64,000 bases of DNA, taken from positions 1,669,596-1,733,595 of the forward strand of contig NZ_CANMCZ010000001.1 in assembly GCF_947496485.1 (NCBI RefSeq), in the 5' to 3' direction. Position 1 is the first letter of the stretch; each line of letters starts with the position of its first letter. Under the pieces are notes generated by a model. That model did no database searches. It was not told the DNA's origin and saw nothing but the letters and a program-made list of their open reading frames with translations. The stretch comes from an uncultured Winogradskyella sp. GTDB lineage: Bacteria > Bacteroidota > Bacteroidia > Flavobacteriales > Flavobacteriaceae. Below are positions 26,208 through 35,558 of the stretch, in pieces. Made by a program: the position numbers and the translations under genes.

Positions 26208-26822
26208 ATGGCAAAAAGATCAGCACCCGAAGTAAATGCAGGATCAATGGCTGACATTGCTTTCTTATTACTTATCTTTTTCTTAGTGACAACCACAATA
26301 GAGAAAGACAAAGGATTATTAAGAAGTTTGCCACCTATTGATGACTCAGAAGTTGAGCCTCCAATTATTAAGCAGAAGAATTTATTCACTGTATTAATAA
26401 ATCGTCATAACCAATTGCTAGTAGAAGATGAAGAAATGCAATTAAAGGATTTAAGACAAGCGGCAATAGAGTTCTTAGATAATGGTGGAAGTACAAATGC
26501 AGCTGGAGAGTCTTGTACATATTGTAAGGGTAAAAGAGATGAATCTTCATCTGATCATCCGGACAAAGCAATTATCTCTATGAAACACGATAGAGAGACG
26601 ACGTACGAGAAGTATATGGATGTACAGAACGAACTTGTTGCTGCCTATAATACACTTAGAGAACGTGAAGCTCAGCGTCTTTTTAACAGATCATTTAAAT
26701 CTATGTTAGAAGAGAAAGAAAAGAATCAGTTTAAAAAGGATGAGAAGTTGAACGAGCAAATAGAAACAGTTAAAAAATTGTTTCCATTGAAATTATCTGA
26801 AGCAGAACCTGATAAAAATTAA
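26208..26822 (+). CDS. exbD: ExbD/TolR-type biopolymer transport protein, long form
   Basis: A 204-residue single-pass protein. The membrane helix MADIAFLLLIFFLVTTTIE carries the Asp that relays protons. The periplasmic domain contains an inserted CTYCKG pair of cysteines and a long charged helix (about 150-200), both common in Bacteroidota ExbD. It is followed 11 bases later by a second, shorter exbD. Confidence 0.9.
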   Translation: MAKRSAPEVNAGSMADIAFLLLIFFLVTTTIEKDKGLLRSLPPIDDSEVEPPIIKQKNLFTVLINRHNQLLVEDEEMQLKDLRQAAIEFLDNGGSTNAAGESCTYCKGKRDESSSDHPDKAIISMKHDRETTYEKYMDVQNELVAAYNTLREREAQRLFNRSFKSMLEEKEKNQFKKDEKLNEQIETVKKLFPLKLSEAEPDKN

Positions 26823-26833
26823 AAGAAACGAAT

Positions 26834-27298
26834 ATGTCTAAATTTAGAAAAAAAGGTAAAGGTGAATTGCCGGCAATCTCAACGGCTTCATTACCAGATA
26901 TTGTATTTATGTTGCTTTTCTTTTTTATGGTGGCAACTGTAATGAGAGACAGTTCTTTAATGATTGAAAACATATTGCCAAGTGCAGATCAAGTTGAAAA
27001 ATTAAAAAAAGACAGAACTATTTTTATCTATGCAGGTAAGCCTAGTAGTCAATTTAGTCAATTTGGGAAAGAGCCACGAATTCAATTTAACGATGCTTTT
27101 ATTAGTGTAGAAGATGTAAAGCCCTCTATCCTTACAGGAATTGCAGAATTGAATGAAGAATTACAAAGTAAAGTAGTGGTTGGTCTTAAGGTGGATAAAA
27201 ACACCAATGCTGGCTTAGTTTCAGACATTAAGCAAGAACTGCGTAAAGCTAATGCTTTAAAAGTAATGTACATTGCTAATGCAAAATTAGAAGAATAA
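26834..27298 (+). CDS. exbD: ExbD/TolR-type biopolymer transport protein, short form
   Basis: A 154-residue paralogue of the preceding gene: Lys-rich start, membrane helix STASLPDIVFMLLFFFMVAT with the proton-relay Asp, then a compact periplasmic domain (DIKQELRKANALKVMYIAN). Two ExbD proteins of unequal length per operon are usual in the phylum. A hairpin terminator follows. Confidence 0.9.
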   Translation: MSKFRKKGKGELPAISTASLPDIVFMLLFFFMVATVMRDSSLMIENILPSADQVEKLKKDRTIFIYAGKPSSQFSQFGKEPRIQFNDAFISVEDVKPSILTGIAELNEELQSKVVVGLKVDKNTNAGLVSDIKQELRKANALKVMYIANAKLEE

Positions 27299-27328
27299 TA
27301 TTTATATATTCTTAATTTTATAAATAGA

Positions 27329-27356
27329 ACGTCCTGTGTAATCAGGGCGTTTTTTT
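27329..27356 (+). terminator. rho-independent terminator of the exb operon
   Basis: ACGTCCTG (27329-27336) and CAGGGCGT (27343-27350) form an 8-bp stem with one G-U pair and a 6-base loop, followed by Ts to 27356. Confidence 0.8.
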
Positions 27357-27392
27357 ATGTAATCTCATCTAAAGATTTTGTAGTTTTATTAC

Positions 27393-28091
27393 ATGAAATT
27401 TACATTTTTACTTTTTATCTTTTTTATAGGGCAACTAGGATTTTCTCAAGTAGATGATACTGACAAAGCTGAACTATATAAAAATTACAGAGAAGATCAG
27501 TTTTACGCTTCAGTCACTTATAATTTGTTAAATAATAAGCCTAAAGATATTTCTCAAAGCGGATTTTCTTCTGGTTTTCATTTTGGGTTTATAAGAGACA
27601 TGCCAATAAATGAAAGGAGAAATTTCGCAATTGGTTTAGGTTTAGGTATATCTACAAACTCATACAATCAAAAGAATTTATTGATTGAAGAACTTAATGA
27701 TGATATTGCACTAAGTATTATTAATGAGGACAATTTCAATGTTTCTAAAAATAAGTTTACGACATACTTAGTTGAAATACCATTAGAGGTTCGTTGGAGA
27801 ACGTCGACAACAACTGATTATAATTTTTGGAGAATATATACAGGCTTTAAGGTAGGTTATTTGCTTTACAATTCCTCAAAGTTTAAGAGTGAAGAAGTCA
27901 ACCAGAACTTAAGTAATATAAATGGCTTTAACAAAATTCAATATGGCTTAACGCTCAGTGCTGGTTATGGCACGTGGAATTTTCAGGTCTACTATGGGTT
28001 AAATACTATATTCGAAGACAGTGTAAAATTAGACGATGAAGCTTTAAATCTAAAATCTCTTAAAATAGGGTTGATGTTCTATATTCTATAA
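27393..28091 (+). CDS. PorT-like outer-membrane beta-barrel protein
   Basis: A 232-residue protein with a Sec signal (ending QLGFSQ), an N-terminal RDQFYASVTYNLL-like stretch and about eight to ten amphipathic strands (for example FHFGFIRDMPIN, GLGLGISTNSY, WNFQVYYGLNTIF). It resembles the PorT/porin family of small barrels. The true PorT of type IX secretion sits in another gene context as far as I know, so I withhold that symbol. Its stop overlaps the convergent gene by 6 bases. Confidence 0.75.
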   Translation: MKFTFLLFIFFIGQLGFSQVDDTDKAELYKNYREDQFYASVTYNLLNNKPKDISQSGFSSGFHFGFIRDMPINERRNFAIGLGLGISTNSYNQKNLLIEELNDDIALSIINEDNFNVSKNKFTTYLVEIPLEVRWRTSTTTDYNFWRIYTGFKVGYLLYNSSKFKSEEVNQNLSNINGFNKIQYGLTLSAGYGTWNFQVYYGLNTIFEDSVKLDDEALNLKSLKIGLMFYIL

Positions 28092-28694
28092 CCAATAATT
28101 TACAAGTATAAATTGCGGAAATAGACCAATAAAAAAACCAATAATTAATTCTGGATTAGTGTGTGCTTTCAAATGTAATCGAGATGTGGCAATAGCTCCA
28201 AGAATAATCATCATAATTGCAATCGTACCATTAATGTTAATTTGATAGTGAATGCCTAAAGCAACAGCAAACATAAAAAAGCCTGATGCGGCAATCATAT
28301 GAATACTTGCCTTTACCTTAAATATTGCTAGAATTAAACATGCTAGTGTTGAGCAAAGAATACCTAAAAAGAAATAATATAATTCTACAATTTCTTTCAA
28401 TGTTAAAACTCGAATAAGAATCAATGTAGTTATAATACAATTTATAAACAGAGGGATTAAACGCTCTTTTGTACTTTTTAAATAAATAGAATCTACTTTA
28501 TTAATTGTTTTAAGTAAGAAGAATAATAGTATAGGTAATATTATAGTAAGAATAATTATTGAAAAAATCTTAGCCTTTATTACAGGCTCAGGAATAAAAC
28601 GAGGTGTTTTAGAGAAATAAAAGAGAACGCCCAAAAGAGGCATAATAAGTGGATGAAAAACAAACGAAATGCCTTTTAAAATAAAATTCTTCAT
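28086..28694 (-). CDS. PAP2-superfamily-like membrane protein
   Basis: A 202-residue protein with about six membrane helices. Motifs resemble the lipid phosphatase PAP2 family in order: STKERLIPL (the Lys-x6-Arg-Pro region), KASIHMIAAS (Ser-x-His in place of PSGH) and SRLHLKAHTNPELIIGFFIG (the SR-x5-H motif). The central motif is degenerate, so activity may differ or be lost. If active it would remove phosphate from a lipid such as undecaprenyl or phosphatidyl phosphate. It starts 12 bases after rpoN and is probably co-transcribed with it. Confidence 0.6.
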   Translation of the reverse strand: MKNFILKGISFVFHPLIMPLLGVLFYFSKTPRFIPEPVIKAKIFSIIILTIILPILLFFLLKTINKVDSIYLKSTKERLIPLFINCIITTLILIRVLTLKEIVELYYFFLGILCSTLACLILAIFKVKASIHMIAASGFFMFAVALGIHYQININGTIAIMMIILGAIATSRLHLKAHTNPELIIGFFIGLFPQFILVNYWL

Positions 28695-28706
28695 CCAAAT
28701 TTACTA

Positions 28707-30173
28707 TTATAACTCCTTTCTTAAACGCGCAACAGGAATGTCTAATTGTTCTCTATATTTTGCAACTGTGCGTCTTGCAATAGGGTAGCCTTTTTCTTTT
28801 AGTATTTTAGAAAGTGCCTCATCAGTCAAAGGTTTCTTTTTATTTTCCTCTTCAATTACAGTTTCAAGAATTTTCTTAATTTCTCGAGTAGAAACTTCTT
28901 CACCTTGATCATTGGTCATAGACTCTGAGAAGAATTCTTTGATTAGTTTAGTACCGTAAGGTGTATCCACATATTTGCTATTGGCTACTCTAGAAATGGT
29001 TGAAACATCCATTTCTATTTCATCAGCAATATCCTTTAAAATCATTGGTCGTAGATTTCGCTCATCACCTGTTAAAAAGTATTCCTTCTGATAGTGCATA
29101 ATTGAACTCATAGTCACAAATAAAGTCTGCTGACGCTGTCTTACGGCCTCAATAAACCATTTGGCAGCATCAAGCTTTTGCTTAATGAACATCACGGCAT
29201 CTTTTTGCGCTTTAGATTTGTCTTTAGTGTCTTTATAACCCTTGAGCATATTATTGTATTCTCGCGATACGTGAAGCTCAGGAGCATTTCTGCCATTTAA
29301 TGTTAACTCTAGCTCACCGTCAACAATCTTTATAGCAAAGTCTGGTACAATATGCTCCACAATTTTATTATTACCAGCATAAGAACCACCAGGTTTAGGA
29401 TTAAGACGTTCTATTTCTTCAATCGCATCCTTAAGTTGTTCCTCGTTAATGCTAAATTTATGCATTAACTTTTTATAGTGTTTTTTAGTAAACTGCTCAA
29501 AGCCTTTATCGATGATTGCAGTTGCCAATTCAACATTTGGATGCTGTTCCTTTCTATGTAGCTGAATACTTAAACATTCTTGAAGACTACGCGCACCAAC
29601 ACCTGCAGGATCTAACTGATGTACAATGCTAAGTACCTTTTCAATTTCTTCTTCTGTTGTAAAAACATTTTGAGTAAATGCTAAGTCATCAGTAATATCT
29701 GATAAAGAACGACGTATATAACCACTTTCATCTACACTACCAACTAAGAAATAGGCAATTTCTTCTTCCTGATCTGAAAGTCTAAATGTATTTAATTGAT
29801 TGATTAAGTGTTGCGTAAAAGATGTACCGGCAGCATATGGGACACTTTTATCTTCATCATCTGCACTATAATTATTGGCTTGTGTTCTGTATTCAGGGAT
29901 TTCATCGTCGCTTAAATACTCATCTATATTGATGTCATCTGCATCAATCGTTTCATTGTCATCGTAATCTTCTGTAGAATTGTCAAAATCATCAATGTTA
30001 TCATCTGAAGCTTCAGATTCTTTGCCAGTATCTAATGCAGGATTTTCTTCTAATTCTTGTTTTAAACGTTGTTCAAAAGCTTGTGTAGGTAACTGAATCA
30101 ACTTCATAAGTTGAATCTGCTGAGGTGATAGCTTCTGTGATAGTTTAAATTGTAAAAACTGTTTTAGGGACAT
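28707..30173 (-). CDS. rpoN: RNA polymerase sigma-54 factor
   Basis: A 488-residue sigma factor for enhancer-dependent promoters. The activator-interacting region I is at 1-45 (QFKLSQKLSPQQIQLMKLIQ), an acidic region II at about 50-100, the core-binding domain follows, then the helix-turn-helix (about 395-430, SRVANSKYVDTPYG region) and the RpoN box ARRTVAKYRE at 466-475 near the C-terminus. All domains are present, so it should be functional; no enhancer-binding activator is in the window. Confidence 0.96.
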   Translation of the reverse strand: MSLKQFLQFKLSQKLSPQQIQLMKLIQLPTQAFEQRLKQELEENPALDTGKESEASDDNIDDFDNSTEDYDDNETIDADDINIDEYLSDDEIPEYRTQANNYSADDEDKSVPYAAGTSFTQHLINQLNTFRLSDQEEEIAYFLVGSVDESGYIRRSLSDITDDLAFTQNVFTTEEEIEKVLSIVHQLDPAGVGARSLQECLSIQLHRKEQHPNVELATAIIDKGFEQFTKKHYKKLMHKFSINEEQLKDAIEEIERLNPKPGGSYAGNNKIVEHIVPDFAIKIVDGELELTLNGRNAPELHVSREYNNMLKGYKDTKDKSKAQKDAVMFIKQKLDAAKWFIEAVRQRQQTLFVTMSSIMHYQKEYFLTGDERNLRPMILKDIADEIEMDVSTISRVANSKYVDTPYGTKLIKEFFSESMTNDQGEEVSTREIKKILETVIEEENKKKPLTDEALSKILKEKGYPIARRTVAKYREQLDIPVARLRKEL

Positions 30174-30202
30174 AAAATTTCTGTTGATTATAAAAATAAG
30201 AA

Positions 30203-30234
30203 AAACCTATTAGGTTATAGAAACTAATAGGTTT
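30203..30234 (-). terminator. terminator between asnS and rpoN
   Basis: A perfect 11-bp stem AAACCTATTAG (30203-30213) and CTAATAGGTTT (30224-30234) with a 10-base loop, followed on the minus strand by T-rich sequence. It closes the asnS transcript 11 bases past its stop. Confidence 0.8.
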
Positions 30235-30244
30235 AATATTTTAT

Positions 30245-31690
30245 TTAAAACTCAGCATTTTGAGGTGTTCTTGGATAAGGGATAACATCTCTAATATTTC
30301 CCATACCTGTAGCAAACATTACTAAACGCTCAAAACCTAATCCAAAACCAGAATGTACAGCTGTTCCGTATTTACGCAAATCTAAATACCACCATAGCTC
30401 TTCTTCTGGAATATCTAGTGCTTTCATCTTCTCTTTTAAAACTTCTAAACGTTCTTCACGTTGAGAACCACCAACCATCTCACCAATACCTGGAAACAAA
30501 ATATCCATGGCTCTAACTGTTTCTCTTCCTTCATTGTCTGGCTCATTTAAACGCATGTAAAATGCTTTAATATTCGCAGGATAATCAAATAATATTACAG
30601 GACTTTTAAAGTGCTTTTCGACTAAGAAACGCTCGTGTTCAGATTGTAAATCTGCTCCCCATTCATTTATAAGATACTGGAATTTTTTCTTTTTATTAGG
30701 TTTGCAATTTCTAAGAATATCGATGGCTTCAGTATAGCTAACGCGTTTAAAATTATTGTCAACAACAAACTTAATTTTATCAATAATGTTCATTGGACTT
30801 CGCTCTGCTTGAGGCAATTTTTTCTCTTCATCTTGCAAGCGTTTATCTAAAAATTCTAAATCTTCTTTATTATGCTCTAGTAAATAACTTAAAACTGATT
30901 TCAAAAAGTCTTCCGCTAAATCCATATTACCAGCTAAATCCATAAAAGCGACTTCAGGCTCAATCATCCAAAACTCGGCCAAGTGACGAGAAGTATTAGA
31001 ATTTTCTGCTCTAAATGTTGGGCCAAAAGTGTAAACCTTACCTAGAGACATAGCATAAGTTTCTGCTTCTAACTGACCTGAAACAGTAAGGTTGGTTTCT
31101 TTACCAAAAAAATCCTCTTTATAATTTACCTCACCATCTTCAGTCAATGGAGGGTTTTTAGGATCTAAAGTACTAACACGAAACATATCGCCCGCTCCTT
31201 CGGCATCACTACCAGTAATTATAGGTGTGTGCATATTGTAAAATCCATTATCGGTAAAATACTTATGTATAGCGAAAGATAATGTAGACTTTATGCGCAT
31301 TACTGCACTAAATGTATTGGTTCTAGTTCGTAAATGAGCATTTTCTCTTAAGAATTCAAATGAGTGCTTTTTAGGTTGAATAGGATAAGTTTCAGGATCT
31401 GAATCCCCTAAAACATCTAAACTTTTCACAACGATTTCAACTGATTGACCTTTACCTTGACTTTCTACTAATTCACCAGTAACGTGAATAGCAGCTCCAG
31501 TAGTTATACGCTTTAAAAGCGCTTCATCAAAATTTTCGAAATCAACAACACATTGAATATTATTTATTGTAGAACCATCGTTTAATGCTATAAACCGATT
31601 AGCTCTAAAAGTTCTTACCCATCCTTTTACGGTAACATCTTGCAAGGTCACATCTTGTGATAGTAGTTCTGCTACAGATTTTGTTGTCAT
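30245..31690 (-). CDS. asnS: asparaginyl-tRNA synthetase
   Basis: A class IIb synthetase of 481 residues: N-terminal OB-fold anticodon-binding domain (1-105, VKGWVRTFRANRFIALNDGS), then the catalytic core with motif 2 (FGPTFRAENSNTSRHLAEFW) and motif 3 (GFGLGFERLVMFATGM). The asparagine-specific GQLEAETYAMSLGKVY stretch distinguishes it from aspartyl enzymes. It starts 24 bases after the RND-like exporter gene, which may read into it. Confidence 0.97.
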   Translation of the reverse strand: MTTKSVAELLSQDVTLQDVTVKGWVRTFRANRFIALNDGSTINNIQCVVDFENFDEALLKRITTGAAIHVTGELVESQGKGQSVEIVVKSLDVLGDSDPETYPIQPKKHSFEFLRENAHLRTRTNTFSAVMRIKSTLSFAIHKYFTDNGFYNMHTPIITGSDAEGAGDMFRVSTLDPKNPPLTEDGEVNYKEDFFGKETNLTVSGQLEAETYAMSLGKVYTFGPTFRAENSNTSRHLAEFWMIEPEVAFMDLAGNMDLAEDFLKSVLSYLLEHNKEDLEFLDKRLQDEEKKLPQAERSPMNIIDKIKFVVDNNFKRVSYTEAIDILRNCKPNKKKKFQYLINEWGADLQSEHERFLVEKHFKSPVILFDYPANIKAFYMRLNEPDNEGRETVRAMDILFPGIGEMVGGSQREERLEVLKEKMKALDIPEEELWWYLDLRKYGTAVHSGFGLGFERLVMFATGMGNIRDVIPYPRTPQNAEF

Positions 31691-31714
31691 GATTTAAATA
31701 ATTTTGAAATGCTA

Positions 31715-34135
31715 TTATAAATTTTCTTCTTGATTTTCTATGTCATCTTCGGTTTCATCATCTTCCGAAGGAATAATATTAATTGAAGGCTCTCGCAACA
31801 CTTCTTTATTGGCAATATTACGCTCTAATGAGAGCAAAAGTGATGGCAATAAGAGCAAGTTAGAAAGCATGGCGAAAAGCAATGTAACAGATACCAGAGC
31901 TCCTAAAGCAACAGTACCACCAAAGCTCGAAATTGTAAATACAGAGAAACCAAAGAATAATACGATAGAGGTATAGAACATACTTACTCCAGTTTCTCTA
32001 AGCGCTGCATATACCGATTTTCTGATTTTCCAATGGTTAGCTTGTAATTCTTGTCTGTATTTTGCTAAAAAGTGAATAGTATCATCAACAGAAATACCAA
32101 AAGCGATACTAAACACTAATATTGTCGATGGTTTTATTGGGACACCTAAATAACCCATTAATCCTGCTGTAACTAAAAGCGGTAATAAGTTTGGGATTAA
32201 CGACACAATAATCATTCTAAAAGAACGAAACAGATAGGCCATGAATAATGAAATAAGGAAGATGGCTAGAGTCAATGATATTACTAGGTTTCTCACTAAA
32301 TATTTAGTCCCCTTTTGAAACACCAAAGCTTTGCCTGTCATAATAACATTGTAGCGTTCTTCAGGAAACACCTTATTTATCTTATTCTGAAGGTTTTCTT
32401 CGATGCGCTCCATCTTGTCTGTACCAATATCTTTCATAAAGGTTGTGATACGCGCATATTGACCTGTACTATCTACAAAATTCTTTAGTAAGTCTACATC
32501 AGAGTTAGAGTTTTTAGCATAAGAAAGGATAAAACTATTTTCTTGACTAGTTGGTAATTGGTAATACTTAGGATTGCCGTTATAATAAGCTTGTTTACTA
32601 TATTTTATCAAACTTACAACAGATATTGGCTTTGATAATTCTGGTGTTTCAACTATAAGTTCTTCGAGTTCATCAATTCGTTTTAAAGTAGCCAATTTCA
32701 TGACTCCCTTTTTACGTTTGGTATCTACCATGATTTCCAATGGCATAATACCGTTAAATTCGTCTTCAAAAAAACGAATATCTCTAAAGAACTCTTTATC
32801 TTGAGGCATATCCTCAATTAGACTACCAGAAATTCTAATTTGGTTTATTCCAAGCATACTTGCAATAATTAGCACAAGTGCCGTAACATAAATAGTAATT
32901 TTTTTGTGTTTTACCATGTGCTCCATCCAATTCACAAAACCACCAATCCACCGTTTGTTTAAATGTTCTAAATGGCGTTGTTTAGGGTAGGGAAGAAACG
33001 TATATATTATTGGAATAATAAGTAAACAAAGTATAAAAATTGCTAATATGCTTAATGAAGCGACAATACCAAATTCTTTAAGTAATTTACTTTCGGTAAG
33101 AATAAATGTTGCAAAACCTGAAGCTGTGGTAACATTAGTCATCAACGTTGCATTACCGACTTTAGTAATAACACGCTGCAATGATTTTACCTTATTACCA
33201 TGAGATTTAACCTCATGCTGATACTTATTGATTAAGAAAATGCAATTAGGAATACCAATGACAATAATGAGAGGAGGAATTAAAGCCGTAAGAACCGTTA
33301 TTTCATAACCTAGAATGCCAATAATTCCGAAGGTCCACATTACTCCGGTACATACTACAATTAGAGAAATAAATGTTGCTCTGAACGATCTAAAAAACAA
33401 AAAGAAAATTAGAGATGTAATCAAAAGAGCAGCTCCTATAAAAATAGGAATCTCATCGACAATGTTCTGAGCATTTAGTGTTCGAATATAGGGCATCCCA
33501 GATATACGAACATCTAACTGGGTTTTTGATTCGAAAGCATCTATTTTTGGTTGAAGGACTTCAATTATAAAATCTTTTCTTGCTGAGGTATTGACAATAT
33601 CTTTTTTTAGATAGATTGCCGTACGTATCGTTTTTGTTTCAGCATTAAATAAAAAGTTATCGTAAAACGGATATTGTTTAAACAATTCCTCTTGAAGCGT
33701 ATCAATCTGCTCAGTACTAGAAATTGAGTCTTTAATAAAAGGCTCTAAATCGAACTGTTCTTTTTTAGTATTCTTAACTAATTTCTGAAGATCTTTAATT
33801 GATAAAACTGTTTCAACTTCATCAAAAGATTTAAAAGAATCTGCAAGCTTGTTCCAAGCATTAAGCTGTTGAACGGAAAATAAACTCGAGTCTTTTACTC
33901 CCAAAACAATAAGATTACCTTCTTCTCCAAAGACTTTTAAAAAGTCATTATATGTAATATTAACTTCGTGTTCGTCTGGTAACATATTGGCTTCGGTGTA
34001 TGTAAAGCGCATATGTTTCCATTGCATACTAAAAAACACAGTTGCCAAAATGATGGCAATTAATATGAAAATCTTATTACGAAGAATTAACCTCGCAATA
34101 GCTTCCCAAAACCCTGTGGTAAATAGTTTTAACAT
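31715..34135 (-). CDS. MMPL/HAE3-type RND transporter
   Basis: An 806-residue inner-membrane exporter with two matching halves, each a membrane helix, a large periplasmic domain and five further helices. Diagnostic stretches are PPLIIVIGIPNCIFLINKYQ in the first half and FSIAFGISVDDTIHFLAKYR in the second, where the membrane Asp pair serves proton coupling. A Glu/Asp-rich tail follows (DDETEDDIENQEEN). Relatives move hopanoids, lipids or siderophores; the cargo here is unknown. No adaptor or TolC gene is adjacent. Confidence 0.9.
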   Translation of the reverse strand: MLKLFTTGFWEAIARLILRNKIFILIAIILATVFFSMQWKHMRFTYTEANMLPDEHEVNITYNDFLKVFGEEGNLIVLGVKDSSLFSVQQLNAWNKLADSFKSFDEVETVLSIKDLQKLVKNTKKEQFDLEPFIKDSISSTEQIDTLQEELFKQYPFYDNFLFNAETKTIRTAIYLKKDIVNTSARKDFIIEVLQPKIDAFESKTQLDVRISGMPYIRTLNAQNIVDEIPIFIGAALLITSLIFFLFFRSFRATFISLIVVCTGVMWTFGIIGILGYEITVLTALIPPLIIVIGIPNCIFLINKYQHEVKSHGNKVKSLQRVITKVGNATLMTNVTTASGFATFILTESKLLKEFGIVASLSILAIFILCLLIIPIIYTFLPYPKQRHLEHLNKRWIGGFVNWMEHMVKHKKITIYVTALVLIIASMLGINQIRISGSLIEDMPQDKEFFRDIRFFEDEFNGIMPLEIMVDTKRKKGVMKLATLKRIDELEELIVETPELSKPISVVSLIKYSKQAYYNGNPKYYQLPTSQENSFILSYAKNSNSDVDLLKNFVDSTGQYARITTFMKDIGTDKMERIEENLQNKINKVFPEERYNVIMTGKALVFQKGTKYLVRNLVISLTLAIFLISLFMAYLFRSFRMIIVSLIPNLLPLLVTAGLMGYLGVPIKPSTILVFSIAFGISVDDTIHFLAKYRQELQANHWKIRKSVYAALRETGVSMFYTSIVLFFGFSVFTISSFGGTVALGALVSVTLLFAMLSNLLLLPSLLLSLERNIANKEVLREPSINIIPSEDDETEDDIENQEENL

Positions 34136-34154
34136 TCAGTAATTAAATGAGCGG

Positions 34155-34162
34155 CAAAGGTA
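34155..34162 (-). promoter_or_regulatory. -7 box for the RND transporter gene
   Basis: TACCTTTG on the minus strand fits TAnnTTTG; the predicted start near 34151 leaves a 16-base leader. No clear -33 box. Confidence 0.4.
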
Positions 34163-34210
34163 GAAAAAACCTAAGGATTTGTTAGATAATTAACAGGAAT
34201 ATAATTTAGT

Positions 34211-35488
34211 TTAAAGTGAAAGATTGAAGGTAAACTTAAATGCAATATTATCTTCGAAATTGGGTAGATGATATCCACCATAACGATAGGCAAAGCTTAG
34301 CCCAAAACCAAAAAGTAGTTTGTTAATTTCGAAACCAGATTCTGAGTAGACGTGATTAAGTGTTCCAAATGAAATGTCTTGATGTCTATCAATGCTATTC
34401 ATATCTCCAACAGCATATCTAGAAATTAGGACCAATTGTGGTCTGAAACGGTCTGAAATTTTAAAAATTGGGAAATAATGTTTTAATTGTAAGGTTGTAA
34501 ACTTATCACTGAAAAATTCATTAAAGTACATGGTCTCAAAACTGTTTAAACCAGCAACAGAAAAACGTTGTAAAATAGTTTCTTTATTAATATTATTAGG
34601 ATATGCATGATACAAGTGCGTGAGTGGTGCATCTCCGCCAACTACACCAGCTACTAATGTGATGTTGCTAATGGCTTCATTTTTATAGTTAAATTGCTGA
34701 ACAGTTCTAAAATCTAATTTTGAAAAATTGAAATCACTTCCCAAAACAGATTTAAAACCTTGGGTGAACTGCAACGTAAATTTTGGATATCCATTTACAA
34801 CTGTCACTACTCTGTCTTCTACAACATCAAACGTACTGAAAGGACTCCATTGTAAGCTCATTTTTGCTGTACTTAGATCAAACGTTTTATAATTTTCACC
34901 ATCTAAAACATAAGTGTATTCATATGTAGGGTCAATCTTGTTTAAAGAGAGTTCAGTCTCCGATAATAGATGATTACTTACTCTATGTTCAAGAGAAATA
35001 GATTTACTAATGTACTTGTGAAATAAATCAATATTTAATAAACGAGGTTCAAAAAAAGTAAAGAAGCGTTTATCTGTTAAAAACTTTGAACTTCCAGTTT
35101 CTGATAAATCATCTGTATAAGCAAAATTTAGCCAAGTGTTAGTAGATTTGTTTAACCTAAAGCCTCCACCAATTTTATATTTAAATCGATGATCCTTAAA
35201 TCCATATACAACATAGGAGTTAATGCGAAACCACTCAGAGAAGCGATCATTGGTGACTCCTCCGAGACCAGTCCTTAAACCTTCATACTGATTAAATTTT
35301 ACAAGATAACGTAAGTCCAAATCAAAATACTTAAATGGTAAAAATCCATTTCCAATATTTTTTAGGTACTCACTTTTTTTGATAGAATCCTGAACTGTTT
35401 TTATTGAATCTTTCTGAGTAGGTGTTGACTGAGCAAAACTACTTGTTGCGTATATTAAAATAAAAACAACAAACAGTCGCTTAAGCAT
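34211..35488 (-). CDS. outer-membrane protein resembling the DUF5686 barrel alone
   Basis: A 425-residue exported protein (signal ends ATSSFAQ). Almost the whole mature part looks like a beta-barrel, and its end GYHLPNFEDNIAFKFTFNLSL matches the typical end of DUF5686 proteins, which are usually about twice as long and carry an N-terminal periplasmic carboxypeptidase-like domain. Here that domain is missing and replaced by a short Ser/Lys-rich segment (about 20-40), with no sign of a frameshift. A barrel-only relative is the best description; function unknown. Confidence 0.7.
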   Translation of the reverse strand: MLKRLFVVFILIYATSSFAQSTPTQKDSIKTVQDSIKKSEYLKNIGNGFLPFKYFDLDLRYLVKFNQYEGLRTGLGGVTNDRFSEWFRINSYVVYGFKDHRFKYKIGGGFRLNKSTNTWLNFAYTDDLSETGSSKFLTDKRFFTFFEPRLLNIDLFHKYISKSISLEHRVSNHLLSETELSLNKIDPTYEYTYVLDGENYKTFDLSTAKMSLQWSPFSTFDVVEDRVVTVVNGYPKFTLQFTQGFKSVLGSDFNFSKLDFRTVQQFNYKNEAISNITLVAGVVGGDAPLTHLYHAYPNNINKETILQRFSVAGLNSFETMYFNEFFSDKFTTLQLKHYFPIFKISDRFRPQLVLISRYAVGDMNSIDRHQDISFGTLNHVYSESGFEINKLLFGFGLSFAYRYGGYHLPNFEDNIAFKFTFNLSL

Positions 35489-35510
35489 TTTTTAATTAAG
35501 ATTTTGATTA

Positions 35511-35539
35511 TAAAAAAACATCCCAATTTATTTGGGATG
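35511..35539 (-). terminator. terminator of pyrH-frr
   Basis: CATCCCAA (35519-35526) and TTGGGATG (35532-35539), an 8-bp stem with a 5-base loop, followed on the minus strand by seven Ts (35518-35512). It lies 20 bases past the frr stop. Confidence 0.85.
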
Positions 35540-35558
35540 ATATATTAATGAGAAAGAC

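Noticed and set aside
26208..27298. Second exbD as a broken duplicate
   Set aside because: Both copies are full length with their membrane Asp; two unequal ExbD proteins are usual in this phylum.
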